NCBI GenBank assembly: GCA_041671505.1
Contig: JBAZBK010000012.1
Coordinates: 1-64,000 of the forward strand
Reading direction: 5' to 3'
Source: JACPDH01 sp041671505
Lineage (GTDB): Bacteria > Acidobacteriota > Thermoanaerobaculia > Gp7-AA8
DNA length: 64,000 nucleotides
Shown here: piece after piece, positions 32,837 through 41,466 of the stretch
How the letters are laid out: the number at the start of each line of letters is the position of its first letter
Numbering within the stretch: position 1 is the first letter of the stretch
Notes under the pieces: model-generated
The model's input: only the letters and a program-made list of their open reading frames with translations
What the model was told of the DNA's origin: nothing
Database searches by the model: none
Program-made: the position numbers and the translations under genes

Positions 32837-33592
32837 GTGACGGCGCCCGGCTACCGCGATTTCTTCTATCCTCTCAACGTCTTCATGCACGTGATCTCGG
32901 CCGAGGAAGGGGATCCGACCTGCTTGCACTACGGCCTGTTCGACGATCCGGCCGAGTCGCTCCGCGGTGCTCAGGAACGCTCGACGGAGCTGCTGCTCTC
33001 GCGCCTTCCTGCCCCGCCCTGCTCGATCCTGGAAGTCGGAATCGGTCTCGCGACGACGCTCGCCCGACTGACGCGCATGGGCTACGACATCGAGGGAATC
33101 ACCCCTGACGACATGCAGATCGCATTCGTCCGCGCCCACCACGGAGATTCCGTCCGGATTCACGCGTCGTCGCTCGAGGCGTTCGCAGCCGGGCGAACCT
33201 ACGATCTCCTGCTCTTCCAGGAGTCGTCGCAGTACATCGACGCCGAGGCGCTCTTCGCGAAGGCGGAGGCGCTCGCTCCGCGCGTGCTCGTGCTCGACGA
33301 GTTCGCGCTCGAGCCGGTCGACATGCCGGGAGCGCTCCACTCGCGCGCGAATTTCCTCGAAGCGGCCGCGCGCCACCGCTTCACGATGACCGAGGAGCTC
33401 GACCTCTCCGCGAAGGCCGCCCCGACGGTCGACTGGTTCATGGCACGAATCCCCGCTCATCGCGACCGCCTCGTGGCCGACCTCGGGCTTACGCCCGCGC
33501 AGCTCGACGAGCTCGTCTCCAGCGGGCTCAAGTACCGTGAGTTCTACACGCGCGGGACCTACGGATACCGCCTCATGCAGTTCGCACGCTAG
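32837..33592 (+). CDS. Class I SAM-dependent methyltransferase (251 aa)
   Basis: Rossmann-fold methyltransferase. SAM loop SILEVGIGLATTLARL (motif I) at about 67-82, acidic motif II in YDIEGITPDDMQ, and motif IV-like YDLLLFQESSQYID. The N-terminus (YRDFFYPLNVFMHVISAEEGD) resembles small-molecule methyltransferases of cyclopropane-synthase type. GTG at 32837 is the first start in frame. Substrate unknown. Followed on the same strand by the DUF6159 gene. Confidence 0.8.
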   Translation: MTAPGYRDFFYPLNVFMHVISAEEGDPTCLHYGLFDDPAESLRGAQERSTELLLSRLPAPPCSILEVGIGLATTLARLTRMGYDIEGITPDDMQIAFVRAHHGDSVRIHASSLEAFAAGRTYDLLLFQESSQYIDAEALFAKAEALAPRVLVLDEFALEPVDMPGALHSRANFLEAAARHRFTMTEELDLSAKAAPTVDWFMARIPAHRDRLVADLGLTPAQLDELVSSGLKYREFYTRGTYGYRLMQFAR

Positions 33593-33707
33593 ACCGCGTC
33601 GGATCGCGTACACTCATCGGAACCAATTTGACGAGGTCCCCGCAATGCCGGCGCATGACGCCGCGCGCGGCTGCGCTGGCGCCGGGAACCGAAGGAGCCG
33701 ATCCGCC

Positions 33708-34553
33708 ATGTTCGACGTCTTTCGCCGCAGCTACGGAATCTTCCGCCAGTCGCTCGCCATCCTGTCGGCCGACAAGGAGATCCTCATCTTCCCGGTCCTT
33801 TCGGGAATCGCGATGCTCTTCGCATTCGCGCTGATGATTGGCGGCGGCTTCTTCATGGGAGTCTTCCGCGCGATCCTCGACTCCGCGGGCCAGGGCTCCG
33901 CCAGCGAGATCCTCGGCTATGCCGTTCTCTTCGTCTGGTACTTCCTCAGCTGGTTCGTCGGCCTCTTCTTCAACGTCGCGGTGATCCACTGCGCGAAGAT
34001 CCGTCTCGACGGCGGCGATCCGACCGTCGCGGACGGAATCAACGCTTCGATGCGCCACATCGGCCGCATCGCCGCGTGGGCCGCAATCTCCGCGACCGTC
34101 GGCCTGCTCGCGCAGATCCTCAGGGACAAGCTGAAAGGGTTCGGCCGCATCTTCGTCTGGCTCGGCGAGGCGGCGTGGGGAATCGCGACCTTCTTCATCG
34201 TTCCGGTGATGATCTTCGAGGAGCGTCCGATCTTCGACTCGGTGAAGCAGTCGTGGAACCTGGTGAAGAAGACGTGGGGCGAATCGCTCGTCGGCGGTGG
34301 CGGCATCGGCCTCTTCATCTTCCTCCTCGCGATTCCCGGTCTTCTCCCGATCGTGCTCGGGTTCGTTCTCGGCAACGGCGGCGCGATCATCGGCGGAGTC
34401 GCCGTCGCCGTGCTCTACTGGCTCGTCCTCGCCTGCGTGTCGTCGGCGTTAGGCGGCATTTACCGCGCGGCGCTTTACGTCTACGCGACCGAGCAGCGCG
34501 TCGCGCCCGGCTTCTCGTCGGAGTACGTGACGGGAGCGTTCAAGAGGAAGTGA
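33708..34553 (+). CDS. DUF6159-type polytopic membrane protein (281 aa)
   Basis: Starts MFDVFRRSYGIFRQSLAIL; the membrane segments that follow (about 27-52, 68-93, 118-140, 165-185, 200-228 and 235-265) match the DUF6159 layout, including DKEILIFPVLSG and PVMIFEERPIFDSVKQSW. Function unknown. ATG at 33708 has GAAGGAG 11 bases upstream; the frame is open further upstream but that overlaps the previous gene. A TTA leucine codon lies in the GTTAGGC word at 34449. Confidence 0.85.
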   Translation: MFDVFRRSYGIFRQSLAILSADKEILIFPVLSGIAMLFAFALMIGGGFFMGVFRAILDSAGQGSASEILGYAVLFVWYFLSWFVGLFFNVAVIHCAKIRLDGGDPTVADGINASMRHIGRIAAWAAISATVGLLAQILRDKLKGFGRIFVWLGEAAWGIATFFIVPVMIFEERPIFDSVKQSWNLVKKTWGESLVGGGGIGLFIFLLAIPGLLPIVLGFVLGNGGAIIGGVAVAVLYWLVLACVSSALGGIYRAALYVYATEQRVAPGFSSEYVTGAFKRK

Positions 34554-34558
34554 TTCGA

Positions 34559-34710
34559 GTGTGGCGCAGGCACTCCTGCCTGCGCGTCGCCCCGCGGCGC
34601 GGGGCGACCGGTTCTGCTCGCAGGGACACGGAGTGCCGTGTCGCTGCGAATCCACTCCGACGAAGGGCGGCGCTGCGCGCCGCGCGCAGACAGGAGTGTC
34701 TGCGCCACAC
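34559..34710. repeat. Compound palindrome (GTGTGGCGCAGG type), copy 1
   Basis: Outer arms GTGTGGCGCAGGCACTCCTG and its complement ending CTGCGCCACAC at 34710. Inside lie three further hairpins (GTCGCCCCGC/GCGGGGCGAC, GACACGGA/TGCCGTGTC and GGCGGCGC/GCGCGCCG). Part of this interior recurs inverted at 47122-47230. It separates two convergent genes. Confidence 0.9.
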
Positions 34711-34721
34711 AATCCCAGCCC

Positions 34722-35837
34722 CTACCCCGCGAGCACCCTCTCGTAGTACTCCAAGTACTTCGGGATGATCTTCGCGGTGTCGAACTGCTCGATCGCCCAC
34801 GCGCGTCCCGCCCTGCCCATCCGCGCGCGCAGGTCGTCGTTCGAGAGAAGCTCGATCGCCCGCTCCGCCATGCCGTCGACGTCGCCGACCGGACGGAGGT
34901 ACCCCATCTCGCCGTCGACGACGACCTCCGGAAGCCCTCCCGCGTGCGACGCGATGACGGGAACCTCCGAGGCGAGCGCTTCGAGCGCCGCCACCCCGAA
35001 CGACTCCGTCTCCGACGGCAGGAGAAAGAGGTCGACCGAGCCGAACGCCTCTTCGACGTTCGCGACGTGCCCGATGAAGTAGACGCTCTCCTCGAGGTCG
35101 TGCTCGCGCACGAACGCCTCGGCCATCGGGCGCTCCGGCCCGTCGCCTAACATCACCAGGCGCGCCGGCACCTTCTTCTGCACCCGCAGGAAGATCTCGA
35201 GCACGTCCTCGATCCGTTTGACCTTCCGGAAGTTCGACGCGTGGCAGACGATCTTCCGCCCGCACGAGAAGAACGGACCCTGCCCCTCGCGCCGGTGGAA
35301 GCGCGTCGGGTCGATGAAGTTCGGGATCACCTCGATCGGCTTCGTCGTCCCGAAGTTGGCGATCGTTTCGTCGCGGAGCGATCGCGAGACCGCCGTCACC
35401 CCGTCGGAGACCTCGATGCCGTACTTCGTGATCGGCAGGTAGCTCGGGTCGCGGCCGACGATCGTGATGTCGGTTCCGTGAAGCGTCGTGATCACCTTCG
35501 GGCCGATCCCGTTGAGGATCTGCTTCGCAATGAACGCGGAGATGGCGTGCGGGATCGCGTAGTGCACGTGCAGCACGTCGAGCTTCTCGTGCTGCGCCAC
35601 CTCGACCATCTTCGACGCAAGGGCGAGGGTGTAAGGCCGGTAGTCGCCGAAGAGCGGATAGGCCGTGGTCGCGACCTCGTGGAAGCGAAGCCGCTCGTGC
35701 AGGTGCGTTAGGCGTGTCGGCAGCGCATAGCTGATGAAGTGAACCGAATGCCCGCGCCGCGCCAGGTCGATGCCGAGCTCGGTCGCGACGAATCCCGACC
35801 CACCGACCGTCGGATAACAGGTGATCCCGATGTTCAC
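34722..35837 (-). CDS. bshA: N-acetyl-alpha-D-glucosaminyl L-malate synthase BshA (371 aa)
   Basis: GT4 glycosyltransferase making GlcNAc-malate, the first step of bacillithiol synthesis. BshA signatures: ITCYPTVGGSGFVATELG at the N-terminus, HVHYAIPHAISAF, TTLHGTDITIVG, VIPNFIDPTRF, and the nucleotide-sugar site ETESFGVAALEALASE. The gene starts one base after the bshB1 stop. TTA and CTA leucine codons occur in the GTTAGGC-type words at 35145 and 35707. Confidence 0.95.
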   Translation of the reverse strand: MNIGITCYPTVGGSGFVATELGIDLARRGHSVHFISYALPTRLTHLHERLRFHEVATTAYPLFGDYRPYTLALASKMVEVAQHEKLDVLHVHYAIPHAISAFIAKQILNGIGPKVITTLHGTDITIVGRDPSYLPITKYGIEVSDGVTAVSRSLRDETIANFGTTKPIEVIPNFIDPTRFHRREGQGPFFSCGRKIVCHASNFRKVKRIEDVLEIFLRVQKKVPARLVMLGDGPERPMAEAFVREHDLEESVYFIGHVANVEEAFGSVDLFLLPSETESFGVAALEALASEVPVIASHAGGLPEVVVDGEMGYLRPVGDVDGMAERAIELLSNDDLRARMGRAGRAWAIEQFDTAKIIPKYLEYYERVLAG

Positions 35838-35838
35838 C

Positions 35839-36564
35839 TCAGACCTCCCGCCCGCGGTACGCCGACTCGACGTCGTCGACGCGCGGAGGCTGTTTCGTGA
35901 CGAAGCCTTCGCCGAACTCGGCTCCGATCATCGCCCCGAAGTGGCGAGCCCTCGCCTCGATCATGTCGATGAACGACTTCTTCGCGATGGCGGTCATCCG
36001 CTCTTTCGACTTCGGGTTGTAGAACTGCGACTTGTAGCAGCGGAGCGCATCCATCTTCTTCTTCTGGCTCGCCGTCGTGTCGATGACGAAACTCGGCTGA
36101 TGCACGTAGTTCTGCATGTAGTAGACGACCGTCTGCGGTCGGTGAGGAGCCTGGCCCGTCTCGATCTTCGCGAGCCCCGCGTAGAAGCACGCTTCGGTGA
36201 TCACCCTGCCCGCGCGTGTGTGATCGGGATGCCGGTCGTCGGGATAGGGCGCGAAGAGGATCGACGGCCGGTGCTTCCGGATCACGGAGATCAGCTCGAG
36301 CTCTTCCTCGCGCCCCGCATGGAGATTTCCGTCGCCGAAATCGAGCTGAAGGCGAAAGAGCGCGCCGAGGACCCGCGCGGCGGCGAGCGACTCGTGGAGT
36401 CGGGTCTCGGGAGTGCCGCGCGTCCCCATCTCTCCGCGCGTCAAATCGACGAGCGCGATCTTCTTCCCCTTCGCGACCGCTTCGAGCATCGTGCCGCCGC
36501 AACCAATCTCCGCGTCGTCGGGGTGCGCACCGAAGAAGAGGTAGTCGACCTTCGTGTTCTTCAT
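35839..36564 (-). CDS. bshB1: Bacillithiol biosynthesis deacetylase BshB1 (241 aa)
   Basis: Zinc LmbE/PIG-L-type hydrolase removing acetate from GlcNAc-malate. Zinc-binding AHPDDAEIG (about residues 12-20) and the distal HPDHTRAG His pair are present, with DLTRGEMGTRGTPETR typical of BshB1. ATG at 36564 starts one base after the bshC stop. The reading frame extends nine codons upstream into bshC, which is rejected. Confidence 0.95.
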   Translation of the reverse strand: MKNTKVDYLFFGAHPDDAEIGCGGTMLEAVAKGKKIALVDLTRGEMGTRGTPETRLHESLAAARVLGALFRLQLDFGDGNLHAGREEELELISVIRKHRPSILFAPYPDDRHPDHTRAGRVITEACFYAGLAKIETGQAPHRPQTVVYYMQNYVHQPSFVIDTTASQKKKMDALRCYKSQFYNPKSKERMTAIAKKSFIDMIEARARHFGAMIGAEFGEGFVTKQPPRVDDVESAYRGREV

Positions 36565-36565
36565 T

Positions 36566-38134
36566 TCAGACTCCCGTGATCCTGTAGGCACTACTGTCGG
36601 GCTCGGCGAGCTCGACGAGACGGTCGATCAGCGCGCTGCCATGGTCGCGCCAGAGGCGCAGCCAGGAGATCCGTCGATCCACTGGAACACCGTCGGGGAA
36701 GAGCGCGTTCGCGAGTCGCGCGACGGCACGGTAACGATCGGCCTCACGCCGCGCGAGAGCGCGCGTCCCGCGCGTCTCCAGCCGCCTCGCGTGGAACTCG
36801 AGCCGGCGCAGAGTCCGCCGGACGGAGCGCTCCATCGACGGGTCGGCCGCGAGGATCTCCTCGACGACCGGCTGCGCCGCGCGCGTGATCGCGGAGGACA
36901 GCGCGCCGACGTCGCGACGAAGCGCGTCGACCGCTCCCGTCTCGCGCCGCGCCACGATCTCGTCGGCAGGCAGCGTCAGCTCCTCAGGCGTGATCGCGTA
37001 GCGATCGATCGCACGGAGGACCTTCTCCTCCGCCACGAGCACGTGCGCCCGAAGCGCGACGTGCGGCGGCACGATGCCGAACCGCGCGTGCAGCGGAACG
37101 ATCTGCGCGTAGTACGAAACTTCGGCGGGCCCGCCCACGAACGCAGCAGGCTCGAAAACGTAGTCCTGAAGCAGAGGGCGCGTCAGCGCCCCTGTCGAGA
37201 TCCGCTCGGGACTCTCCTCGAGAATCCGGTCGAGCTCCGCGTCGCCCAACGTCCTCTCTCCCGCGCGCCATCCGCCGTTTTCTCGGCGCAGCGCGACGCG
37301 GACGTCGTGCGGCTCGACGAGATAGAGCAGCGCGTAACGCCCGTCGGGGCCGGGAACGACCTGCGGCGCGTAGCCGGTCGCCTTCACGACCTCGCTTCGC
37401 TCCACGACCATCGCCTCGACTTCGTCCGATGAATCGATCAACGCGCGAAGGAGCGGCGCTCCCGTGCGCCTGAGCTCTGCGTCGCGCGCGTCGACGAGCA
37501 CGAGGCCGCGTCCCGCGAACGCCTCCGCCACGAGCGTCGCGAACGAATCACGGAACGACCCGCCGTCGCGGAGCCACGCCGCGTCGCCGAGCCCCGCGAG
37601 CTCGGCGAGCCGCGTGCGCAGCGCCTTCGGGATCTGAACATCGCCGACACACTTCGGAGCTCCCGCCGGGTGCGGAGCGCGGAGCTTGACCACCGATTCG
37701 CGCTCAGGCCAGTCGAGCGTCGCGACCTCGCCGAAGTCGTGGTCTTCGGTCGCCATCCAGAAGAAGGCCGTCGCGCGGATGCCGCGCGCGGCGAGCGAGG
37801 CGCGCAGGTTGAGCAGCGACGCGATCTTCGAAATCGTCAGCAGCGGACCGCCAGCGAAGCCGACCTGCTGCCCCGCGACGATCGAGACGCTCCGCCCGCC
37901 GCCCCATTCGGCGAGCTCCGCCCCGACGTCGTTGCCCCAGGCGCGGTTCGACGCGGCGAGCGACGATGCGAGCGCCGCGCGATCGCGCGACGGAGGCCGC
38001 TGCACGATCGTGTCGCGTCTCGAGCCGAGCGCGCGTGCCTCGCCGCGGCCGAGCACCAGGTCGAGCGCGTATCCCTTCATTCCGGGATACGCCGCGAGCG
38101 GAAGCTCGAGGAGAGTACAGTTGGCTTCGGTCAT
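36566..38134 (-). CDS. bshC: Putative cysteine ligase BshC (522 aa)
   Basis: Last step of bacillithiol synthesis: addition of cysteine to GlcN-malate. Family features: VSIVAGQQVGFAGGPLLTI, FFWMATEDHDFGEV (the HDF metal or nucleotide site), FVGGPAEVSYYAQ, and a long C-terminal coiled coil (about 400-470). Length fits (about 530). Overlaps the upstream methyltransferase gene by 4 bp and bshB1 follows after one base, so all three bsh genes are one operon. Confidence 0.93.
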   Translation of the reverse strand: MTEANCTLLELPLAAYPGMKGYALDLVLGRGEARALGSRRDTIVQRPPSRDRAALASSLAASNRAWGNDVGAELAEWGGGRSVSIVAGQQVGFAGGPLLTISKIASLLNLRASLAARGIRATAFFWMATEDHDFGEVATLDWPERESVVKLRAPHPAGAPKCVGDVQIPKALRTRLAELAGLGDAAWLRDGGSFRDSFATLVAEAFAGRGLVLVDARDAELRRTGAPLLRALIDSSDEVEAMVVERSEVVKATGYAPQVVPGPDGRYALLYLVEPHDVRVALRRENGGWRAGERTLGDAELDRILEESPERISTGALTRPLLQDYVFEPAAFVGGPAEVSYYAQIVPLHARFGIVPPHVALRAHVLVAEEKVLRAIDRYAITPEELTLPADEIVARRETGAVDALRRDVGALSSAITRAAQPVVEEILAADPSMERSVRRTLRRLEFHARRLETRGTRALARREADRYRAVARLANALFPDGVPVDRRISWLRLWRDHGSALIDRLVELAEPDSSAYRITGV

Positions 38135-38844
38135 GATTTTCGGTGTCCCGCGAGAATCAGCCGCGGGCTGTCGTCGGAGAAGGGCGCTCCGGAAAAATCG
38201 CCGTAGACGCCGCGAATTTCGATCTCTGCGTCCGCGAAGAGACGGGCCATCTCGTCGTGGTCGTATCCTCGCACACGCTCGATGAATCGCCTCCCGCCCA
38301 TTGTGATTCTTTTGTTAAACGTGCTCGAGGCCGCGTCGAACCAACGCTCGATCAGCACCTTCTCGCCGTCGGCCTCGCGCTCCTCGCGCTCGACGAGCCG
38401 CTCGAGCTCGCGCCTCACGTTGAGGTAGTCGAACAGGACCGGCGCGCCCGGTCTGAGCACGCGCCTCATCTCGGCGAGCGTCTCCGCGTCCTCCTCGGGC
38501 GAGTCGAAGTAGCCGAAGCTCGTGAAGAAATTGACGAGACCGGCGAACGCGCCGGTCAGAAAGGGGAGCGCGCGCATGTCGGCCCGCGCAACCGGCATCG
38601 CGCCATGCTTGCCGAGGCCGACCCGGAGCAGCACGTAGGAGAGGTCGCAGCCCGTCACCGAGTAGCCGAGCCGTCGCAGCTCGTCGACGTGGCGGCCCAT
38701 CCCGCAGGCGAGATCGAGAAGAGTGCCGTCGACCGGGCCGAAGAGCTCGTGAAAGAACGCAGCCTGCGTGCGCGCCTCGTCGGCGTCACGGTACGAATAG
38801 AGCTCGAGGTAATCCTCGCCGAACCACTCGCGATACCAGGTCAA
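38131..38844 (-). CDS. Class I SAM-dependent methyltransferase (237 aa)
   Basis: Motif I is LLDLACGMGRHVDEL, motif II GCDLSYVLL, motif IV MRALPFLTGAFAGLVNFFTSFGYFD, and post-IV LRPGAPVLFDYLN. This layout matches small-molecule O- or N-methyltransferases. The best start is the TTG at 38844, 11 bases after the mglA stop; no ATG or GTG precedes the conserved LTWYREWFGEDY and no ribosome binding site is clear. Coupling with mglA and bshC places it in one operon, but a role in thiol metabolism is only guesswork. Confidence 0.8.
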   Translation of the reverse strand: MTWYREWFGEDYLELYSYRDADEARTQAAFFHELFGPVDGTLLDLACGMGRHVDELRRLGYSVTGCDLSYVLLRVGLGKHGAMPVARADMRALPFLTGAFAGLVNFFTSFGYFDSPEEDAETLAEMRRVLRPGAPVLFDYLNVRRELERLVEREEREADGEKVLIERWFDAASSTFNKRITMGGRRFIERVRGYDHDEMARLFADAEIEIRGVYGDFSGAPFSDDSPRLILAGHRKS

Positions 38845-38854
38845 CGGCGCACCG

Positions 38855-40009
38855 TCAGTTTCCGAGCCTGCGAACGATTTCCTGCTCGTGTTTGCGCGCC
38901 GCCTCGAGCGCCGCCTCGAGCTGGCGCACGACCGCACGCGCGCTCTCGAGCATCGCGAACAGGAGCATGTCGTCCTGTGGCGCGGCGACTTCCTCCGCTG
39001 CGACGTGTTCGACGACCGCGGCGTCGAAGGGGCTCTCGTCGACATGGCTCTCGGCCGCCGCGATCGGTGTCACGTCGCCGAACGGCGACTCCTCCACCTC
39101 GACGTCATCCGCGGCCGCGTCGACGAACGGAGTGACCTCCGCCACCACGGGTGCCGCGTCCTGCATCTCGTCGTCGATCTCCGCGAAGGCGGAGGCGTCG
39201 GGGACCTGGAACGGGCTCGCCCCATGCTCGACTGGAGGAGGCGGAGGCGCCGCGGCAGGCAGCGGCGCAACAGGACGGGGCGCCGCTGGAGCGGGCGCCG
39301 GTGCGACCGGGACCGATTTCCCCGCGACTCCCACCTTCGGCACGCCGGCCGAGCCCTGCGTGACGCCGGAGCCGGCCTTCATGTCGGGCTTCCTCAGCTC
39401 GGGCCCCTCGTAGAGGGTGATGTCGACGTTCCCCTTGATGTTATCGAGCATCAGGCCGATCGCGGCGCGGAGCGTCTGCGTCACGCCGACTCCGCTAATC
39501 GCCGCGGCTTCGACGATCGGCGCGTTTCCGCTGTTCAAGTAGATCTTCATCTCGTCGACGGACGAGACCGCCGGGAGGTCGCGCTTGTTCGCCTGGTAGA
39601 CGATCGGGATCTTGTTAGGGTCGATCCTGTTGATGCGCAGGTTCGTCTTCAGGTTCTCGAGGCTGTCGATGTTCGACTCGCGCATCGACGCCTGCGAGTC
39701 GGCGACGAAGATCACGCCGTCGGCGCCGCGGAGCACGAGCTTGCGCGTCGCGTCGTAGAAGACCTGCCCCGGCACCGTGTAGAGCTGCACGCGCACCTTC
39801 TGCCCGCCGATCGTGCCGAGCTCCATCGGCATGAAGTCGAAGAAGAGGGTACGGTCCGTCTCCGTCGCCATCGAGATCATCTTCCCCTTGTTCGACATCT
39901 TGGGGTTCTGATAGATCTTCTCGAGGTTGGTCGTCTTGCCGCAGAGGCCGGGACCGTAATAGACGAGCTTGACCGTAATCTCGTTGATGGCCTTGTTGAT
40001 GAGAACCAT
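38855..40009 (-). CDS. MglA-like small GTPase with long C-terminal extension (384 aa)
   Basis: Residues 1-195 are an MglA-type Ras-like GTPase: P-loop YYGPGLCGKTTNLEKIY, TVPGQVFYDATR in place of the usual switch II DxxGQ, and QANKRDLP for guanine recognition. MglA sets cell polarity in Myxococcus and Thermus. Residues about 215-345 are Pro/Ala/Val-rich and acidic, with four short repeats around (A/E/T)(S/T)PF. The last 40 residues are a predicted coiled coil. Standard MglA is about 195 aa. ATG at 40009 follows GGGAGG. No MglB is adjacent. Confidence 0.9.
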   Translation of the reverse strand: MVLINKAINEITVKLVYYGPGLCGKTTNLEKIYQNPKMSNKGKMISMATETDRTLFFDFMPMELGTIGGQKVRVQLYTVPGQVFYDATRKLVLRGADGVIFVADSQASMRESNIDSLENLKTNLRINRIDPNKIPIVYQANKRDLPAVSSVDEMKIYLNSGNAPIVEAAAISGVGVTQTLRAAIGLMLDNIKGNVDITLYEGPELRKPDMKAGSGVTQGSAGVPKVGVAGKSVPVAPAPAPAAPRPVAPLPAAAPPPPPVEHGASPFQVPDASAFAEIDDEMQDAAPVVAEVTPFVDAAADDVEVEESPFGDVTPIAAAESHVDESPFDAAVVEHVAAEEVAAPQDDMLLFAMLESARAVVRQLEAALEAARKHEQEIVRRLGN

Positions 40010-40051
40010 CGTGCCTCCCGCACAGAACGCCGTGGTTTGAACCGCTCCGAT

Positions 40052-40145
40052 CATTCACGAAGGATCTGCCGCGGAGCGCGCTGGCCACACGGCTCGCAGC
40101 CGGATGCCTTTCGCACTCTTCGCGACGAACACTCGTGAATAGTCC
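40052..40145. repeat. Imperfect inverted repeat (ATTCACGA family), copy 2
   Basis: ATTCACGA (40052) and TCGTGAAT (40133-40140) bound a segment containing CTGCCGCGGAGCGCGC and GGCTCGCAGCC. The right end, CGCGACGAACACTCGTGAAT, closely matches that of copy 1 at 8722-8908. It lies 42 bp upstream of the mglA start. The following 40146-40395 holds GCCGCGCAAGCGGC and a GGGCAGG/CCCGCCC pair but no gene. Confidence 0.7.
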
Positions 40146-40395
40146 GCGGTAGCTTAGCACCTTCGCCGCGACGAAAGATGTACGCGAGCGGGTTGAATCC
40201 GCGCCTGCGCGGTGCCATATTGCTGGCGGAGAAGTTACCCGGGCAGGAGCGAGGCGAATCTTCCCTCCACGCCGAGGCAGAAGACGACCCTCACATAATG
40301 CGCCAACCCGAACGGGGTTAGTTCAACCCGCACGCCTTCAAGCAACAGGCTTCCCGCCCGGGACCGAACGCCGCGCAAGCGGCGTTCGTTGTTTA

Positions 40396-40600
40396 GAGGC
40401 AGGCGAGAGGCGAAAGGCGAGAGGCGAAAGGCGAGAGGCGATGAGCAAGCGAGGAGTAGCGCGAACGTGCAGCTCCGCTCTTTCCTCACCGAAGCGGAGC
40501 TTCGGTGCGCACCAGGAGTGAATCAGAAGTGAACGCTGCGCGTTCGCACTCCAGTGCGCCTACTCATCGCCTCTCGCCCCTCGCCTCTCGCCTCTCGCCC
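40396..40600. repeat. 7-nt-period inverted repeat (GGCGAGA type), with nested hairpins
   Basis: Left arm: GGCGAGA/GGCGAAA heptamers, 40396-40446, ending in ATGAGCAAGC. Right arm: TCGCCTC/TCGCCCC heptamers, 40565-40600. The 110-base interior has hairpin CCGAAGCGGAGCTTCGG and a second pairing around GCGCGTTCGCACTCCAGTGC. It lies directly upstream of the Memo gene. Confidence 0.9.
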
Positions 40601-40636
40601 CCCAAGGCGCTGTTGGAGGCATTATCTTGTTGTCGT

Positions 40637-41464
40637 ATGGAACGCCACCCTGCCGTCGCCGGCTCCTTCTACGAAGGAAGCCCTGCGCGACTCGCCGCCC
40701 AGGTCACGAGCTGCTACGAGAAGGCCGCGGTGCATGTGGATACGAGACTCCCGATGATCGGCGCGATCGTCCCGCATGCCGGGTTCATCTACAGCGGCCA
40801 CGTCGCAGCCGAGCTCTACGCGAGCGTAGCGCTCCCCTCTCGCTTCATCATCCTCTGCCCCAACCACACGGGCCGCGGCCGCGGTGTCGCGATCAACTCC
40901 GAAGGGACGTGGCTCACGCCGATGGGAGGCGTTCGCGTCGACGAGTCGCTCGCGGCGGAGCTGCGTTCGGAGTCTTCCGCCTTCGAAGAGGACAGCGTGG
41001 CACACGCGCGCGAGCACTCGCTGGAGGTGCAGCTGCCGCTCCTTCAACACCTCCTCGGTGACCGCTTCAGCTTCGTGCCGGTTTGCATGAAGACGCCGTC
41101 GTTCGACATCTGTGCCGAGGTCGGAGCGGCGATCGCTCGCGTGATCGCGGAGCATCACAGGGCCGGCGAGACGATCGGCATCATCGCGAGCTCCGACATG
41201 AACCACTACCTCGACCAGAAGACGACATTGAAGAAGGACCAGCGTGCGATCGACACGATTCTCCGGCTCGATCCCGAAGCGCTTTGGAACGTCGTACTCG
41301 CCGAGGACATCTCGATGTGCGGCTTCATCCCGGCGACGACGATGCTCATCGCCGCGAAACGCCTTGGCGCCACCCGTGCGACACTGATCCGCCACGCAAC
41401 CTCCGGCGACGTCAGCGGAGACTACGGCTACGTCGTGGGGTATGCGTCGATTGTGGTCAGTTAG
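40637..41464 (+). CDS. AmmeMemoRadiSam system protein B (Memo family, 275 aa)
   Basis: Memo-family fold related to class III dioxygenases. Starts MERHPAVAGSFYEGSPARL, the canonical N-terminus. Metal-site-like residues: VPHAGFIYSGHVAA, CPNHTG, AREHSLEVQLPLLQ and SSDMNHY. The C-terminus has GDVSGDYGYVVGYAS. In the system it is found with an AMMECR1 protein and a radical SAM protein, neither in this window. The start sits 37 bp after the palindrome. Confidence 0.93.
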   Translation: MERHPAVAGSFYEGSPARLAAQVTSCYEKAAVHVDTRLPMIGAIVPHAGFIYSGHVAAELYASVALPSRFIILCPNHTGRGRGVAINSEGTWLTPMGGVRVDESLAAELRSESSAFEEDSVAHAREHSLEVQLPLLQHLLGDRFSFVPVCMKTPSFDICAEVGAAIARVIAEHHRAGETIGIIASSDMNHYLDQKTTLKKDQRAIDTILRLDPEALWNVVLAEDISMCGFIPATTMLIAAKRLGATRATLIRHATSGDVSGDYGYVVGYASIVVS

Positions 41465-41466
41465 AA

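Noticed and set aside
32604..32840. Small plus-strand frame in the hsp20-methyltransferase gap
   Set aside because: No ribosome binding site or recognisable sequence, and it overlaps the GTG start of the methyltransferase.
38889..40138. Large plus-strand frame opposite mglA
   Set aside because: Antisense shadow of the GTPase gene with Asp/Arg/Val composition; the minus-strand gene has all GTPase motifs.
40235..40489. 84-codon minus-strand frame in the gap before the Memo gene
   Set aside because: About half of it is translated from the GGCGAGA repeat arm (SPLAFRLSPFASRL), and there is no start context.
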